Under the pieces are notes generated by a model that had not been told where the DNA came from, did not search any database, and saw nothing but the letters and a program-made list of their open reading frames with translations. Below are positions 1 to 5,565 of a stretch of DNA of 5,840 nucleotides, piece by piece. Position 1 is the stretch's first letter. The number at the start of each line of letters is the position of its first letter. The position numbers and the translations under genes were made by a program. Source of the stretch: Phycisphaerales bacterium (GTDB lineage: Bacteria > Planctomycetota > Phycisphaerae > Phycisphaerales > UBA1924); contig JARGNC010000151.1 of NCBI GenBank assembly GCA_029212425.1, positions 1 through 5,840 of the forward strand, read 5' to 3'.

Positions 1-289
1 CCTCAGAAGCGGGAGAGTCTGAAAGAGTTTCTTTGATCGGCTGAATGAAGTACAGTTTTTTCGTACTTCGGTTGCGGAGTGCAGCTAATTTTTCTTCTGC
101 CTTATCTCTCTCATCGTAGGCGAAACGACCTTCTTCTTTCAGTGTGCCACTAAAGACACCCCAGAAGATTTTCTTACGTTCGGTAGTTTTTGTTTTCCGC
201 TTACGAGTCGTTTTCGCTTTCTTGCGAGTTGCTTTTTTCTTGGTCGCTTTTTTAGCGACCTTTTTACGAGTTGCTTTTTTCTTAGCCAT
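1..289 (-). CDS. Lys-rich basic protein with histone H1-like N-terminal tail (partial, C-terminus off the left edge)
   Basis: The reverse strand reads as one open frame from an ATG at 289-287 to the window edge: 96 complete codons, no stop. The first ~40 residues are almost only Lys, Ala, Thr and Arg and contain the octapeptide KKKATRKK twice (residues 3-10 and 17-24). This is the composition of bacterial histone H1-like or nucleoid-associated tails. From about residue 40 the composition changes to a folded-looking segment beginning KKIFWGVFSG, with an acidic helix-like stretch (about residues 57-71) and a strand-like KKLYFIQPIKE (residues 77-87). I do not recognise a named family. Similar small basic proteins with an aromatic-rich domain occur in planctomycetes, from memory and unverified. 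A good GGAGAG ribosome site lies 5 nt upstream, supporting this start. The tail probably binds DNA or RNA; the function of the second domain is unknown. It is transcribed divergently from the peptidase/mur genes, so it is not part of that operon. Confidence 0.8.
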   Translation of the reverse strand, partial: MAKKKATRKKVAKKATKKKATRKKAKTTRKRKTKTTERKKIFWGVFSGTLKEEGRFAYDERDKAEEKLAALRNRSTKKLYFIQPIKETLSDSPASE

Positions 290-294
290 GTCGG

Positions 295-300
295 CTCTCC
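295..300 (-). promoter_or_regulatory. Ribosome binding site of the Lys-rich protein
   Basis: On the minus strand GGAGAG is followed by 5 nt (CCGAC) and then the ATG at 289. It is the best Shine-Dalgarno match in the window and fixes the start of the leftward gene. Confidence 0.6.
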
Positions 301-369
301 GTTTCGAACCCAAATGCTGTGTTGTGGAGCCGAGTGTTCGAGTTCGGGACCACATTCCGTTATTTGACA

Positions 370-399
370 CTTACATGCTCATCGGAGCCGCAAGGTCAA
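370..399 (-). promoter_or_regulatory. Weak candidate sigma70-type promoter for the leftward Lys-rich gene
   Basis: On the minus strand TTGACC (399-394, five of six matches to the -35 consensus) is followed after 18 nt by TGTAAG (375-370, four of six matches to the -10 consensus). This would give a 5' leader of roughly 70-75 nt before the ATG at 289. The -10 match is poor and the region is not very AT-rich, so this could be chance. Confidence 0.2.
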
Positions 400-671
400 C
401 GACTTGAGCAAACCGTGCCAACAACACACACTTCACTCACCCACATCATACATGAAGAACGATTCACTTGCGCATTTATTCAAGTTCGCGCGCCCATTGC
501 AATTCATGCGCACAGTTGAGACAGCGTCGGTTCTTGGTCATGAAACGCATCTCCAGTAAAGTGATTCGTCTTCACTGCGCGTTGTCGGAATCAACAGCGC
601 ACAAGTTTCGCGCACTTCAACCGATGAATCTGATGAAGTGATCAACGATTCTGTGAGTGATTGCCTTCAAC

Positions 672-791
672 ATGTTAAAAAATCGAATTCGCACCAAGAT
701 CGGTGCAGTTCGCCGCGCAATGGGGGCGCATTCGCGAAAGAACGCACGCAGTGATTTTGGTCGCATCAAGACTTTTCGTTGCGATGAGTGA
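672..791 (+). CDS. Possible 39-aa Arg/Lys-rich small protein (doubtful)
   Basis: An ATG at 672 opens a 39-codon frame ending in TGA at 789-791. The peptide starts MLKNRIRTKIGAVRRAMGAH and ends with KTFRCDE. It is strongly basic, with eight Arg and four Lys, and has a believable amphipathic N-terminal half. Against it: there is no clear Shine-Dalgarno sequence, codon endings are not as C-biased as in the mur genes, and ORFs of this size arise by chance in 550 nt. I do not recognise the sequence. It would be a small basic protein, or a leader peptide lying 51 nt upstream of the M16 gene. Confidence 0.2.
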   Translation: MLKNRIRTKIGAVRRAMGAHSRKNARSDFGRIKTFRCDE

Positions 792-842
792 AGAATCATT
801 GCATTCAATGCATCTCAACATTCACCAAGAATCGGATCATCA

Positions 843-2090
843 ATGACCACAACACACGAGACAATCACGCAAGCAACACTCGACAACGGACTCCGGATCG
901 TCATCGAACCCAACGACTCGATGCGTTCGGTTGCGATGCGATTGATGATTCCGAGTGGAGTTATCCACCAAGAAAAAAATGAACTCGGAATTGCATCAAT
1001 TTGCGCGGAGCTCCTCTTGCGTGGTTCCAAGGTTCGCAACTCACAACAACAAGCCGACGCGTTCGACCTCGCAGGTGCGGTCCGCGATGCATCACCCGCC
1101 GCGCGTTCGACCGGTGTTTCGATGACCACGCTCGACAACCTGTTCGAAGACGCGATCGAACTCACCGCAGACATGGCGCTCAATCCCGCGATGACCGACG
1201 AGTCATTCGAAGCGTCCCGCGTGATGGCGCAGCACGCCCTCGCATCACTCGCAGACGACCCACAACAACGCGCGGTGCTCGCCGCTCGCGAGCGACACAA
1301 CCCAGAACCATACAACCGCAGCACCTTTGGAACCGAAGCATCACTCGCTTCACTCACCGCGCAGCGCACCCGCGAATGGTGGGGGACCTATGCGAATCCA
1401 AACGGAGCCATCATCTCCATCGCAGGCGCGATCAATCCATCCCAAGGCATCGAACTCATCTCCAAACACTTCGGACAATGGTCAGGGCAAGCGGACGCCC
1501 CCGTCATCCACACCACCGCACCACGCGGATACGCGCACGAAGAAGACGACACCAATCAGGTCCAGATCATCGTCGTCAACGACGCACCAGCCGCAGGGAC
1601 TGACTACGAGATGTACGAACTCCTCGCCGTCAGCGTCCTCTCAGGTGGAATGTCCGGACGACTCTTCACCGAAGTCCGCGAGAAGCGAGGTCTGTGCTAC
1701 TCCGTCTCCGCGAGCTACCGCGCCGAGAAAGAGTTCGGACTCGTCACCAGCTATGTCGGGACCACCCCAGAGCGAGCACAAGAATCGCTCGATGTCCTCC
1801 ACGAACAACTCCTCGCGATGCAAGCGGGTGATGTCACCCATGAAGAGCTCGAACGCGCCCGCATCGGTCTCAAGAGCCGAGTCATCTTCAGCGGCGAATC
1901 CACCGGCGCCCGCGCCAGCTCATTGATTGCCGACATCGTCAAACGAGGATCGCCAAGAACCCTCGCGCAGATTGCAGAGCAGATCGATGCCGTGGATCTG
2001 GAATCGTTCAACGACTACCTCCGCAAGCGAACACTCGGAGAAGTCACCATCCAAACGCTCGGCCCAACCGCCCTCACGCCCCCATGCTGA
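843..2090 (+). CDS. M16-family peptidase homologue (insulinase-like), zinc motif apparently lost
   Basis: The 415-residue protein has the length of a single-unit bacterial M16B protein, made of two homologous halves. The N-terminal half begins with TLDNGLRIVIEP (13-24), the usual first strand. The C-terminal half has the clear family signature SGRLFTEVREKRGLCYSVSA (271-290). In active enzymes the HXXEH zinc/catalytic motif sits in a segment like GxAHxxEHxxxxGT; here it reads GIASICAELLLRGS (49-62), placing Ser52, Ala55 and Glu56 where His, Glu and His are expected. The later region supplying the distal Glu ligand (about 126-134) has no Glu. The protein is therefore probably not a peptidase by itself. 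It resembles the non-catalytic subunits of heterodimeric M16 enzymes, such as alpha-MPP, which present the substrate to an active partner. No partner gene is in the window. There is no signal peptide, so it is likely cytoplasmic. The start at 843 is the natural one, with only a weak GGA upstream. It precedes murC by 75 nt on the same strand. Confidence 0.9.
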   Translation: MTTTHETITQATLDNGLRIVIEPNDSMRSVAMRLMIPSGVIHQEKNELGIASICAELLLRGSKVRNSQQQADAFDLAGAVRDASPAARSTGVSMTTLDNLFEDAIELTADMALNPAMTDESFEASRVMAQHALASLADDPQQRAVLAARERHNPEPYNRSTFGTEASLASLTAQRTREWWGTYANPNGAIISIAGAINPSQGIELISKHFGQWSGQADAPVIHTTAPRGYAHEEDDTNQVQIIVVNDAPAAGTDYEMYELLAVSVLSGGMSGRLFTEVREKRGLCYSVSASYRAEKEFGLVTSYVGTTPERAQESLDVLHEQLLAMQAGDVTHEELERARIGLKSRVIFSGESTGARASSLIADIVKRGSPRTLAQIAEQIDAVDLESFNDYLRKRTLGEVTIQTLGPTALTPPC

Positions 2091-2099
2091 GCGATCCAC

Positions 2100-2118
2100 G
2101 ATTCGAACACATCGAATC
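2100..2118. repeat. Perfect 7-bp dyad between the M16 gene and murC
   Basis: GATTCGA (2100-2106) and its reverse complement TCGAATC (2112-2118) flank a 5-nt spacer, beginning 10 nt after the M16 stop codon. No T-tract follows, so it is not a standard intrinsic terminator. It could be a weak intercistronic hairpin, an operator half-site pair, or chance, since TCGA-containing words are common here. Confidence 0.35.
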
Positions 2119-2165
2119 ACGCGATTGATGGTGTTCATGGACCCATCAGACCGATATTGTGCCTG

Positions 2166-3683
2166 ATGATGACCCACGATTCTTCCCCAATCCCCGGCAC
2201 ATCCGCCGATCAATCGTGCCAAACCCCAGGATTCAAAATCGGGGGCGCCTCGCCGTACATGATCGGAATCGGAGGATGCGGCATGTCCGCACTCGCGCGG
2301 ATGCTCAGCGGCGCAGGTCTCCATATCCAGGGATGCGACTCCACACCATCACCCGTCACAAACGCGCTCACAGAGTTCGGGGTCAATGTCACCTTCGATG
2401 AATCCGCGGCTCAGCTCCCAGAAGATGTGGACATCGTCCTCGCATCCGCAGCGGTCAAACCAAACCACCCGATGGTCCTCGAAGCGATCAACCGTGGACT
2501 CACCGTCCTGTCATACCCCGAAGCCCTCGGCGCATGCATGACAGGACGCACAGGGATCGCAATCGCAGGAACCCACGGCAAATCGACCACCACCGCGATG
2601 CTCGGATGCGCCATGACCGATGCGAAGCTCGATCCATCCGTCATTGTCGGCGCAACCTGCATGCAGCTCGAAGCGGGAGCACTTGCAGCTCCAACCCAGC
2701 GCGTCGGATGCCGCGTCGGTGGAGATTCCATCCCGCAAGGGGGATGGTCTGGGAAGCCCGGACTCCTCGTCGCTGAAGCATGCGAGTTCAACCGATCGTT
2801 CCACAATCTCCGTCCGACCATCGCATCGATCAGCTCGATCGAAGCGGACCACCTCGATATCTACGGCTCCCTCGACGCGGTCGTCGAATCCTTCACGCAG
2901 TTTGCCCAGCTCATCCCCAGCGCCGAACAAGGCGGCAAGCTCATCATCGGACACGACGGCGCGTACCGTCGCGAAGTCACCGCAGGACTCACCTGCGATG
3001 TCGAGACCATCGGATTCAACCCCGGCGCGGACTGGGTCGTCGGATACACCGATGGCATCACAACCGTCCAATCCCCCGATGGACAAACCCATTCGTGGAC
3101 GCTCTCGCTCCCAGGTGAACACAACGCGATGAACTCCGCCGTCGCGTTCGCACTCGCGCGGTCTGTTGGTGGTGATCCTGAACTCCTCGCCCAATCCTTC
3201 GACGCATTCGCTGGTCTCGACCGCAGACTCCAATACCTCGGTACACGCGATGGAGTCCGCGTCATCGACGACTACGGACACCACCCAACCGAGATCGACG
3301 CAACACTCCGCGCCCTCCGTACCTCACAAGACCCCGCAAAGCACGGCGGACGACTCATCTGTGTCTTCCAACCCCATCAACACTCCCGCACCCGCTTCCT
3401 CCTCGATGAGTTCGCAACAAGCTTCGAGCACGCAGATGTCGTGATCGTGCCACACATTTACTTCGTCCGCGACTCCGAAGCGGAACGAAACAAGGTCAAC
3501 TCCTCGGATCTGGTCGACCGCCTCCGCGCCCGCAAGGTCAAAGCGATGCACCTTTACCCATTCGAAGCGATCATCGAACAACTCGAAGGCATGTGCCGAC
3601 CCGGAGATCTGCTCGTTGTGATGGGCGCGGGTCCTGTCTGGCAAGTTGGTCAAGGATTCCTCGACGCTGGAAAGAATCCATGA
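2166..3683 (+). CDS. murC: UDP-N-acetylmuramate--L-alanine ligase MurC
   Basis: MurC is a cytoplasmic ATP-dependent ligase that joins L-Ala to UDP-MurNAc, the first amino acid of the peptidoglycan stem peptide. The frame encodes 505 residues from the ATG at 2166. Visible in order are: the N-terminal nucleotide-binding loop GIGGCGMS (34-41), the ATP P-loop GTHGKSTT (135-142), the metal/substrate segment AEACEFNRSF (203-212) followed by IEADHLD (225-231), the EHNAMN motif (318-323), the MurC hallmark DDYGHHPTEI (368-377), and CVFQPHQHSRT (399-409) in the C-terminal ligase domain. DDYGHHP favours MurC over the recycling ligase Mpl. It is slightly longer than the usual 450-490 residues because of a ~30-residue N-terminal extension and an insert near 168-198. 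The start is uncertain: no clear Shine-Dalgarno sequence, tandem ATGs at 2166 and 2169, and an in-frame TTG at 2157. It overlaps murB by four bases. Confidence 0.96.
   Translation: MMTHDSSPIPGTSADQSCQTPGFKIGGASPYMIGIGGCGMSALARMLSGAGLHIQGCDSTPSPVTNALTEFGVNVTFDESAAQLPEDVDIVLASAAVKPNHPMVLEAINRGLTVLSYPEALGACMTGRTGIAIAGTHGKSTTTAMLGCAMTDAKLDPSVIVGATCMQLEAGALAAPTQRVGCRVGGDSIPQGGWSGKPGLLVAEACEFNRSFHNLRPTIASISSIEADHLDIYGSLDAVVESFTQFAQLIPSAEQGGKLIIGHDGAYRREVTAGLTCDVETIGFNPGADWVVGYTDGITTVQSPDGQTHSWTLSLPGEHNAMNSAVAFALARSVGGDPELLAQSFDAFAGLDRRLQYLGTRDGVRVIDDYGHHPTEIDATLRALRTSQDPAKHGGRLICVFQPHQHSRTRFLLDEFATSFEHADVVIVPHIYFVRDSEAERNKVNSSDLVDRLRARKVKAMHLYPFEAIIEQLEGMCRPGDLLVVMGAGPVWQVGQGFLDAGKNP
3669..3674 (+). 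promoter_or_regulatory. Ribosome binding site of murB
   Basis: GGAAAG inside the end of murC stands 5 nt before the ATG at 3680. It supports this start over an in-frame ATG at 3593 that would add 29 non-homologous residues inside murC. Confidence 0.5.
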
Positions 3684-4606
3684 CCGCTACAACCGACCAC
3701 CTCAACATTCAATCCGACGCGCCCATCTCCACATGGTTCCGCATCGGGGGACGAGCGGACCGTCTCGCATCGCCGGAATCACGCGAACAGCTCCAGCAAT
3801 GCCTCGAGCTCGACGACCAATGCCTCGTCCTCGGCGAAGGCGCCAATCTCCTCGTCGATGACACCGGAGTCGAGCGACTCGTCGTCTCCATGCAGACCGA
3901 AGGATTCAAATCCGTCGAGATCGACCCAACCACCGGACTCGTCTTCGTCGGTTCCGGGGTCGCGCTCCCACGCTTGATCACGCAGACCGTCAACGCGGGG
4001 CTCACAGGATTGCAAGGCCTCGCAGGATTCCCCGCAACCATCGGCGGCGCGTGCATCATGAACGCAGGAGGAAAGTTCGGGACGATCTCCGATCACCTCA
4101 TCGAAGTCCACGCGATGGACCGCGCCGGTCGCATGCACGGGCTCAAAAAATCCGACATCGACTTCAGCTACCGCCACTCCGGTCTCAACCACCTGCTCAT
4201 CTGCTCCGCGATCTTCGAACTCCAACCCGCAGACGCCGCAACACTCAAAGCGGAACTGGTCGAGTGCATGAACTACAAAAAAGACTCCCAGCCGATGAAT
4301 GAAAAATCCGCCGGATGCGCCTTCAAAAACCCAACACTTGTTGAGTCCATCGAAGGCATCGGAGAAGCAGGCACCCGCGTCAGTGCCGGGATGCTCATCG
4401 ACCGCGCCGGATGCAAAGGCATGACCCACCACGGCGCATCGGTGTCCAATCTCCACGCCAACTTCATCACCACCACTCCCGATGCCAAAGCCCACGATGT
4501 CATCGAACTCATGAACCAGGTCCGTTCTCGCGTCTTCGATACCTTCGGGATCACCCTCGACAACGAGGTCGTCGTGTGGTCCCGCGATCAGGAATCGATC
4601 CAATGA
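3680..4606 (+). CDS. murB: UDP-N-acetylenolpyruvoylglucosamine reductase MurB
   Basis: MurB is a cytoplasmic FAD enzyme that uses NADPH to reduce UDP-GlcNAc-enolpyruvate to UDP-MurNAc, the substrate of MurC. The 308-residue length fits the short (type II) form. The FAD-binding domain shows the early ISTWFRIGG (16-24), GEGANLLV (52-59), and the GFPATIGGACIMNAGG segment (116-131). The catalytic Arg is Arg165 in FSYRHSG, and the C-terminal catalytic Glu is Glu296 in LDNEVVVW. The general-acid position, Ser in E. coli MurB (GSxFKNP), is Cys213 here in AGCAFKNP. VSNLHANFI (255-263) is also typical. The start is fixed by an ATGA overlap with murC (3680-3683) and a GGAAAG site. The gene ends in another ATGA overlap with ddl, so translation of the three enzymes is probably coupled. 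Confidence 0.96.
   Translation: MTATTDHLNIQSDAPISTWFRIGGRADRLASPESREQLQQCLELDDQCLVLGEGANLLVDDTGVERLVVSMQTEGFKSVEIDPTTGLVFVGSGVALPRLITQTVNAGLTGLQGLAGFPATIGGACIMNAGGKFGTISDHLIEVHAMDRAGRMHGLKKSDIDFSYRHSGLNHLLICSAIFELQPADAATLKAELVECMNYKKDSQPMNEKSAGCAFKNPTLVESIEGIGEAGTRVSAGMLIDRAGCKGMTHHGASVSNLHANFITTTPDAKAHDVIELMNQVRSRVFDTFGITLDNEVVVWSRDQESIQ
4590..4594 (+). promoter_or_regulatory. Ribosome binding site of ddl
   Basis: AGGAA within the last codons of murB lies 8 nt before the ATG at 4603. With the ATGA overlap it selects this start over an in-frame ATG at 4411, which would add 64 residues lying wholly inside murB. Confidence 0.45.
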
Positions 4607-5553
4607 CCAAGGTCCTCATCCTCGGAGGCGGTCCCGACGCCGAACGCCAAGTCTCCATCGACAGCGCCACCGGAGTCCACCAAGGATGCCTCGACGCAGG
4701 TCTCGACGCGACACTGCTCATCGTCGACCAACCCAACATCCAAGAAATCCAATCATGGGACGCGGACATCATCTTCCCCGTCCTCCACGGCAAGTTCGGT
4801 GAAGGCGGTCAACTCCAACAACGACTCACCCAAGCGAACCGAACCTATGTCGGATGCCAAGCCCAAGCCGCGCGCATCGCGATGGACAAGATGGCGACCA
4901 AACTCTGGGCCGCCAAACTCGGAATTCCAACCACCCACGCCGCGATCCTCGATCCCGACTCCGTCAGCGATCCTGATCGCGCCGTGTGCCCGATCCGCCC
5001 CCCATTGGTCATCAAACCCGTCGCGGATGGTTCAAGCTGTGGTCTTTATATATGCAAAGACCACGCAGAGTGGACGAACGCACTCACCGACATCTCCAAA
5101 TCCCCTAACCCGCCCATCTCCATGATCGAACCCATGATCACGGGAAGCGAGTACACCGTCGGGGTCATCGACGATGGCAGTGGGGCACTCAAAGCACTCC
5201 CTTTCATCAACATCACACCCGCATCAGGGACCTACGACTACCAAGCGAAATACGAACGCAGCGACACTGTGTACACCGTAAACCCCGATCTGACCGATGA
5301 TCTGGTATCCAATCTCAAGGATTGGTCGCTGTCGTTGTGCAACGCAATCGGTGTCAGGCACCTCGCCCGAGTCGATTTCATGATCGACGACAACGCAAGC
5401 GCTTGGCTCCTCGAAGCCAACACCATGCCCGGCTTCACCGCCACCTCGCTGCTCCCCAAAGCCGCGAGCGCCGATGGACTGAGCATGCCACAACTCTGCA
5501 AGCATCTGGTGGAAGCCGCGACGCGCACCCATCAAACCGCACCGACCCGATAG
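4603..5553 (+). CDS. ddl: D-alanine--D-alanine ligase Ddl
   Basis: Ddl is a cytoplasmic ATP-grasp ligase that makes D-Ala-D-Ala, the dipeptide MurF adds to the stem peptide and the target of vancomycin. The 316 residues match the usual ~305-320. The N-terminal domain starts LILGGGPDAERQVSIDSA (5-22) with the substrate-binding Glu14. Next come HGKFGEGG (62-69), the AMDKMATK segment (93-100), ATP-binding Lys138, and the GSSCG loop (143-147) with the conserved serines. YDYQAKY (211-217) carries the Tyr typical of D-Ala-D-Ala ligases rather than D-Ala-D-Lac (VanA-type) enzymes. ARVDFM (255-260) and LLEANTMPGFTATSLLPKAA (269-288) supply the metal-binding Asp258, Glu271 and Asn273. All key residues are present, so it should be active. 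The start overlaps the murB stop (ATGA at 4603-4606). A 9-bp inverted repeat lies within the gene at 5039-5064. The next gene starts 12 nt downstream. Confidence 0.96.
   Translation: MTKVLILGGGPDAERQVSIDSATGVHQGCLDAGLDATLLIVDQPNIQEIQSWDADIIFPVLHGKFGEGGQLQQRLTQANRTYVGCQAQAARIAMDKMATKLWAAKLGIPTTHAAILDPDSVSDPDRAVCPIRPPLVIKPVADGSSCGLYICKDHAEWTNALTDISKSPNPPISMIEPMITGSEYTVGVIDDGSGALKALPFINITPASGTYDYQAKYERSDTVYTVNPDLTDDLVSNLKDWSLSLCNAIGVRHLARVDFMIDDNASAWLLEANTMPGFTATSLLPKAASADGLSMPQLCKHLVEAATRTHQTAPTR
5039..5064. repeat. Perfect 9-bp inverted repeat inside ddl
   Basis: GTGGTCTTT (5039-5047) and AAAGACCAC (5056-5064) are exact reverse complements around an 8-nt AT-rich loop, ATATATGC. A T/G pair at 5038/5065 could extend the RNA stem. 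It falls in the codons for CGLYICKDH just after the GSS ATP-binding loop and includes a rare ATA codon in an otherwise GC-rich gene. It may form an mRNA hairpin or be a protein-binding dyad. Being intragenic and without a T-run, it is not a normal terminator. Confidence 0.6.
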
Positions 5554-5565
5554 AGAGCGATAGAT

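Larger units (their letters stand above)
290..842. other. Divergent intergenic region, 553 nt, no convincing gene
   Basis: The region separates the leftward Lys-rich gene from the rightward M16 gene, so it should hold both promoters. Its base composition is visibly less GC-rich than the coding genes and it lacks their C-ending codon pattern. Two small perfect hairpins are visible: GCACC/GGTGC (691-695 with 702-706, 6-nt loop) and TGCAT/ATGCA (800-804 with 808-812, 3-nt loop), the second only 30 nt before the M16 start. Neither is followed by a T-run. Several ORFs of 33-66 codons exist on both strands, but none has a recognisable product. I saw no tRNA, no SRP or tmRNA signature and no repeat array. 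A conserved RNA or leader between about 540 and 800 cannot be excluded by eye. Confidence 0.6.

Noticed and set aside
301..310. GGTTCGAA on the minus strand, resembling a tRNA T-loop.
   Set aside because: The flanking bases do not form a T-stem, and no acceptor or anticodon arms can be built around it.
364..369. A perfect TTGACA -35 box on the + strand.
   Set aside because: No acceptable -10 element at 16-18 nt spacing, and it lies far from the M16 start.
144..407. An 87-codon + strand frame rich in Phe, Leu, Arg and Val, looking like a membrane protein.
   Set aside because: It is the complement of the Lys-rich gene: AAA/AAG codons read backwards as Phe/Leu. The minus-strand gene has a good ribosome site and a sensible product.
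452..559. A 35-codon + strand ORF beginning MKNDSLAHLF, and another of 33 codons at 540-641.
   Set aside because: Both are short, lack clear ribosome sites and are expected by chance in a 553-nt region.
617..808. A 63-codon minus-strand basic frame in the intergenic region.
   Set aside because: No ribosome site, no recognisable product, and no fit with the codon usage of the neighbours.
815..1369. A 184-codon open frame antisense to the M16 gene.
   Set aside because: Ser/Ala/Arg-rich shadow of the real gene with no motif.
2157..2165. TTG start for murC, three codons upstream of the ATG.
   Set aside because: It adds only three residues, has no better ribosome site, and tandem ATGs follow at once. 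It cannot be fully excluded.
2511..3284. A 257-codon open frame antisense to murC.
   Set aside because: Same codon-bias shadow; no recognisable domain, and fully covered by murC.
3593..3679. An upstream in-frame ATG that would lengthen MurB by 29 residues.
   Set aside because: The added residues lie inside murC and are not MurB-like; the ATGA overlap with GGAAAG at 3669 gives the usual start.
4411..4602. An upstream in-frame ATG that would lengthen Ddl by 64 residues.
   Set aside because: The extension is an Arg/His-rich shadow of murB; the family begins at the MTKVLILGGG start.
3779..4603. A 274-codon open frame antisense to murB.
   Set aside because: It lies wholly opposite a gene with all expected MurB motifs. 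Long antisense frames are a by-product of the C-rich third codon positions, and its translation looks compositionally artificial (runs of Asp, Glu, Gly, Val).
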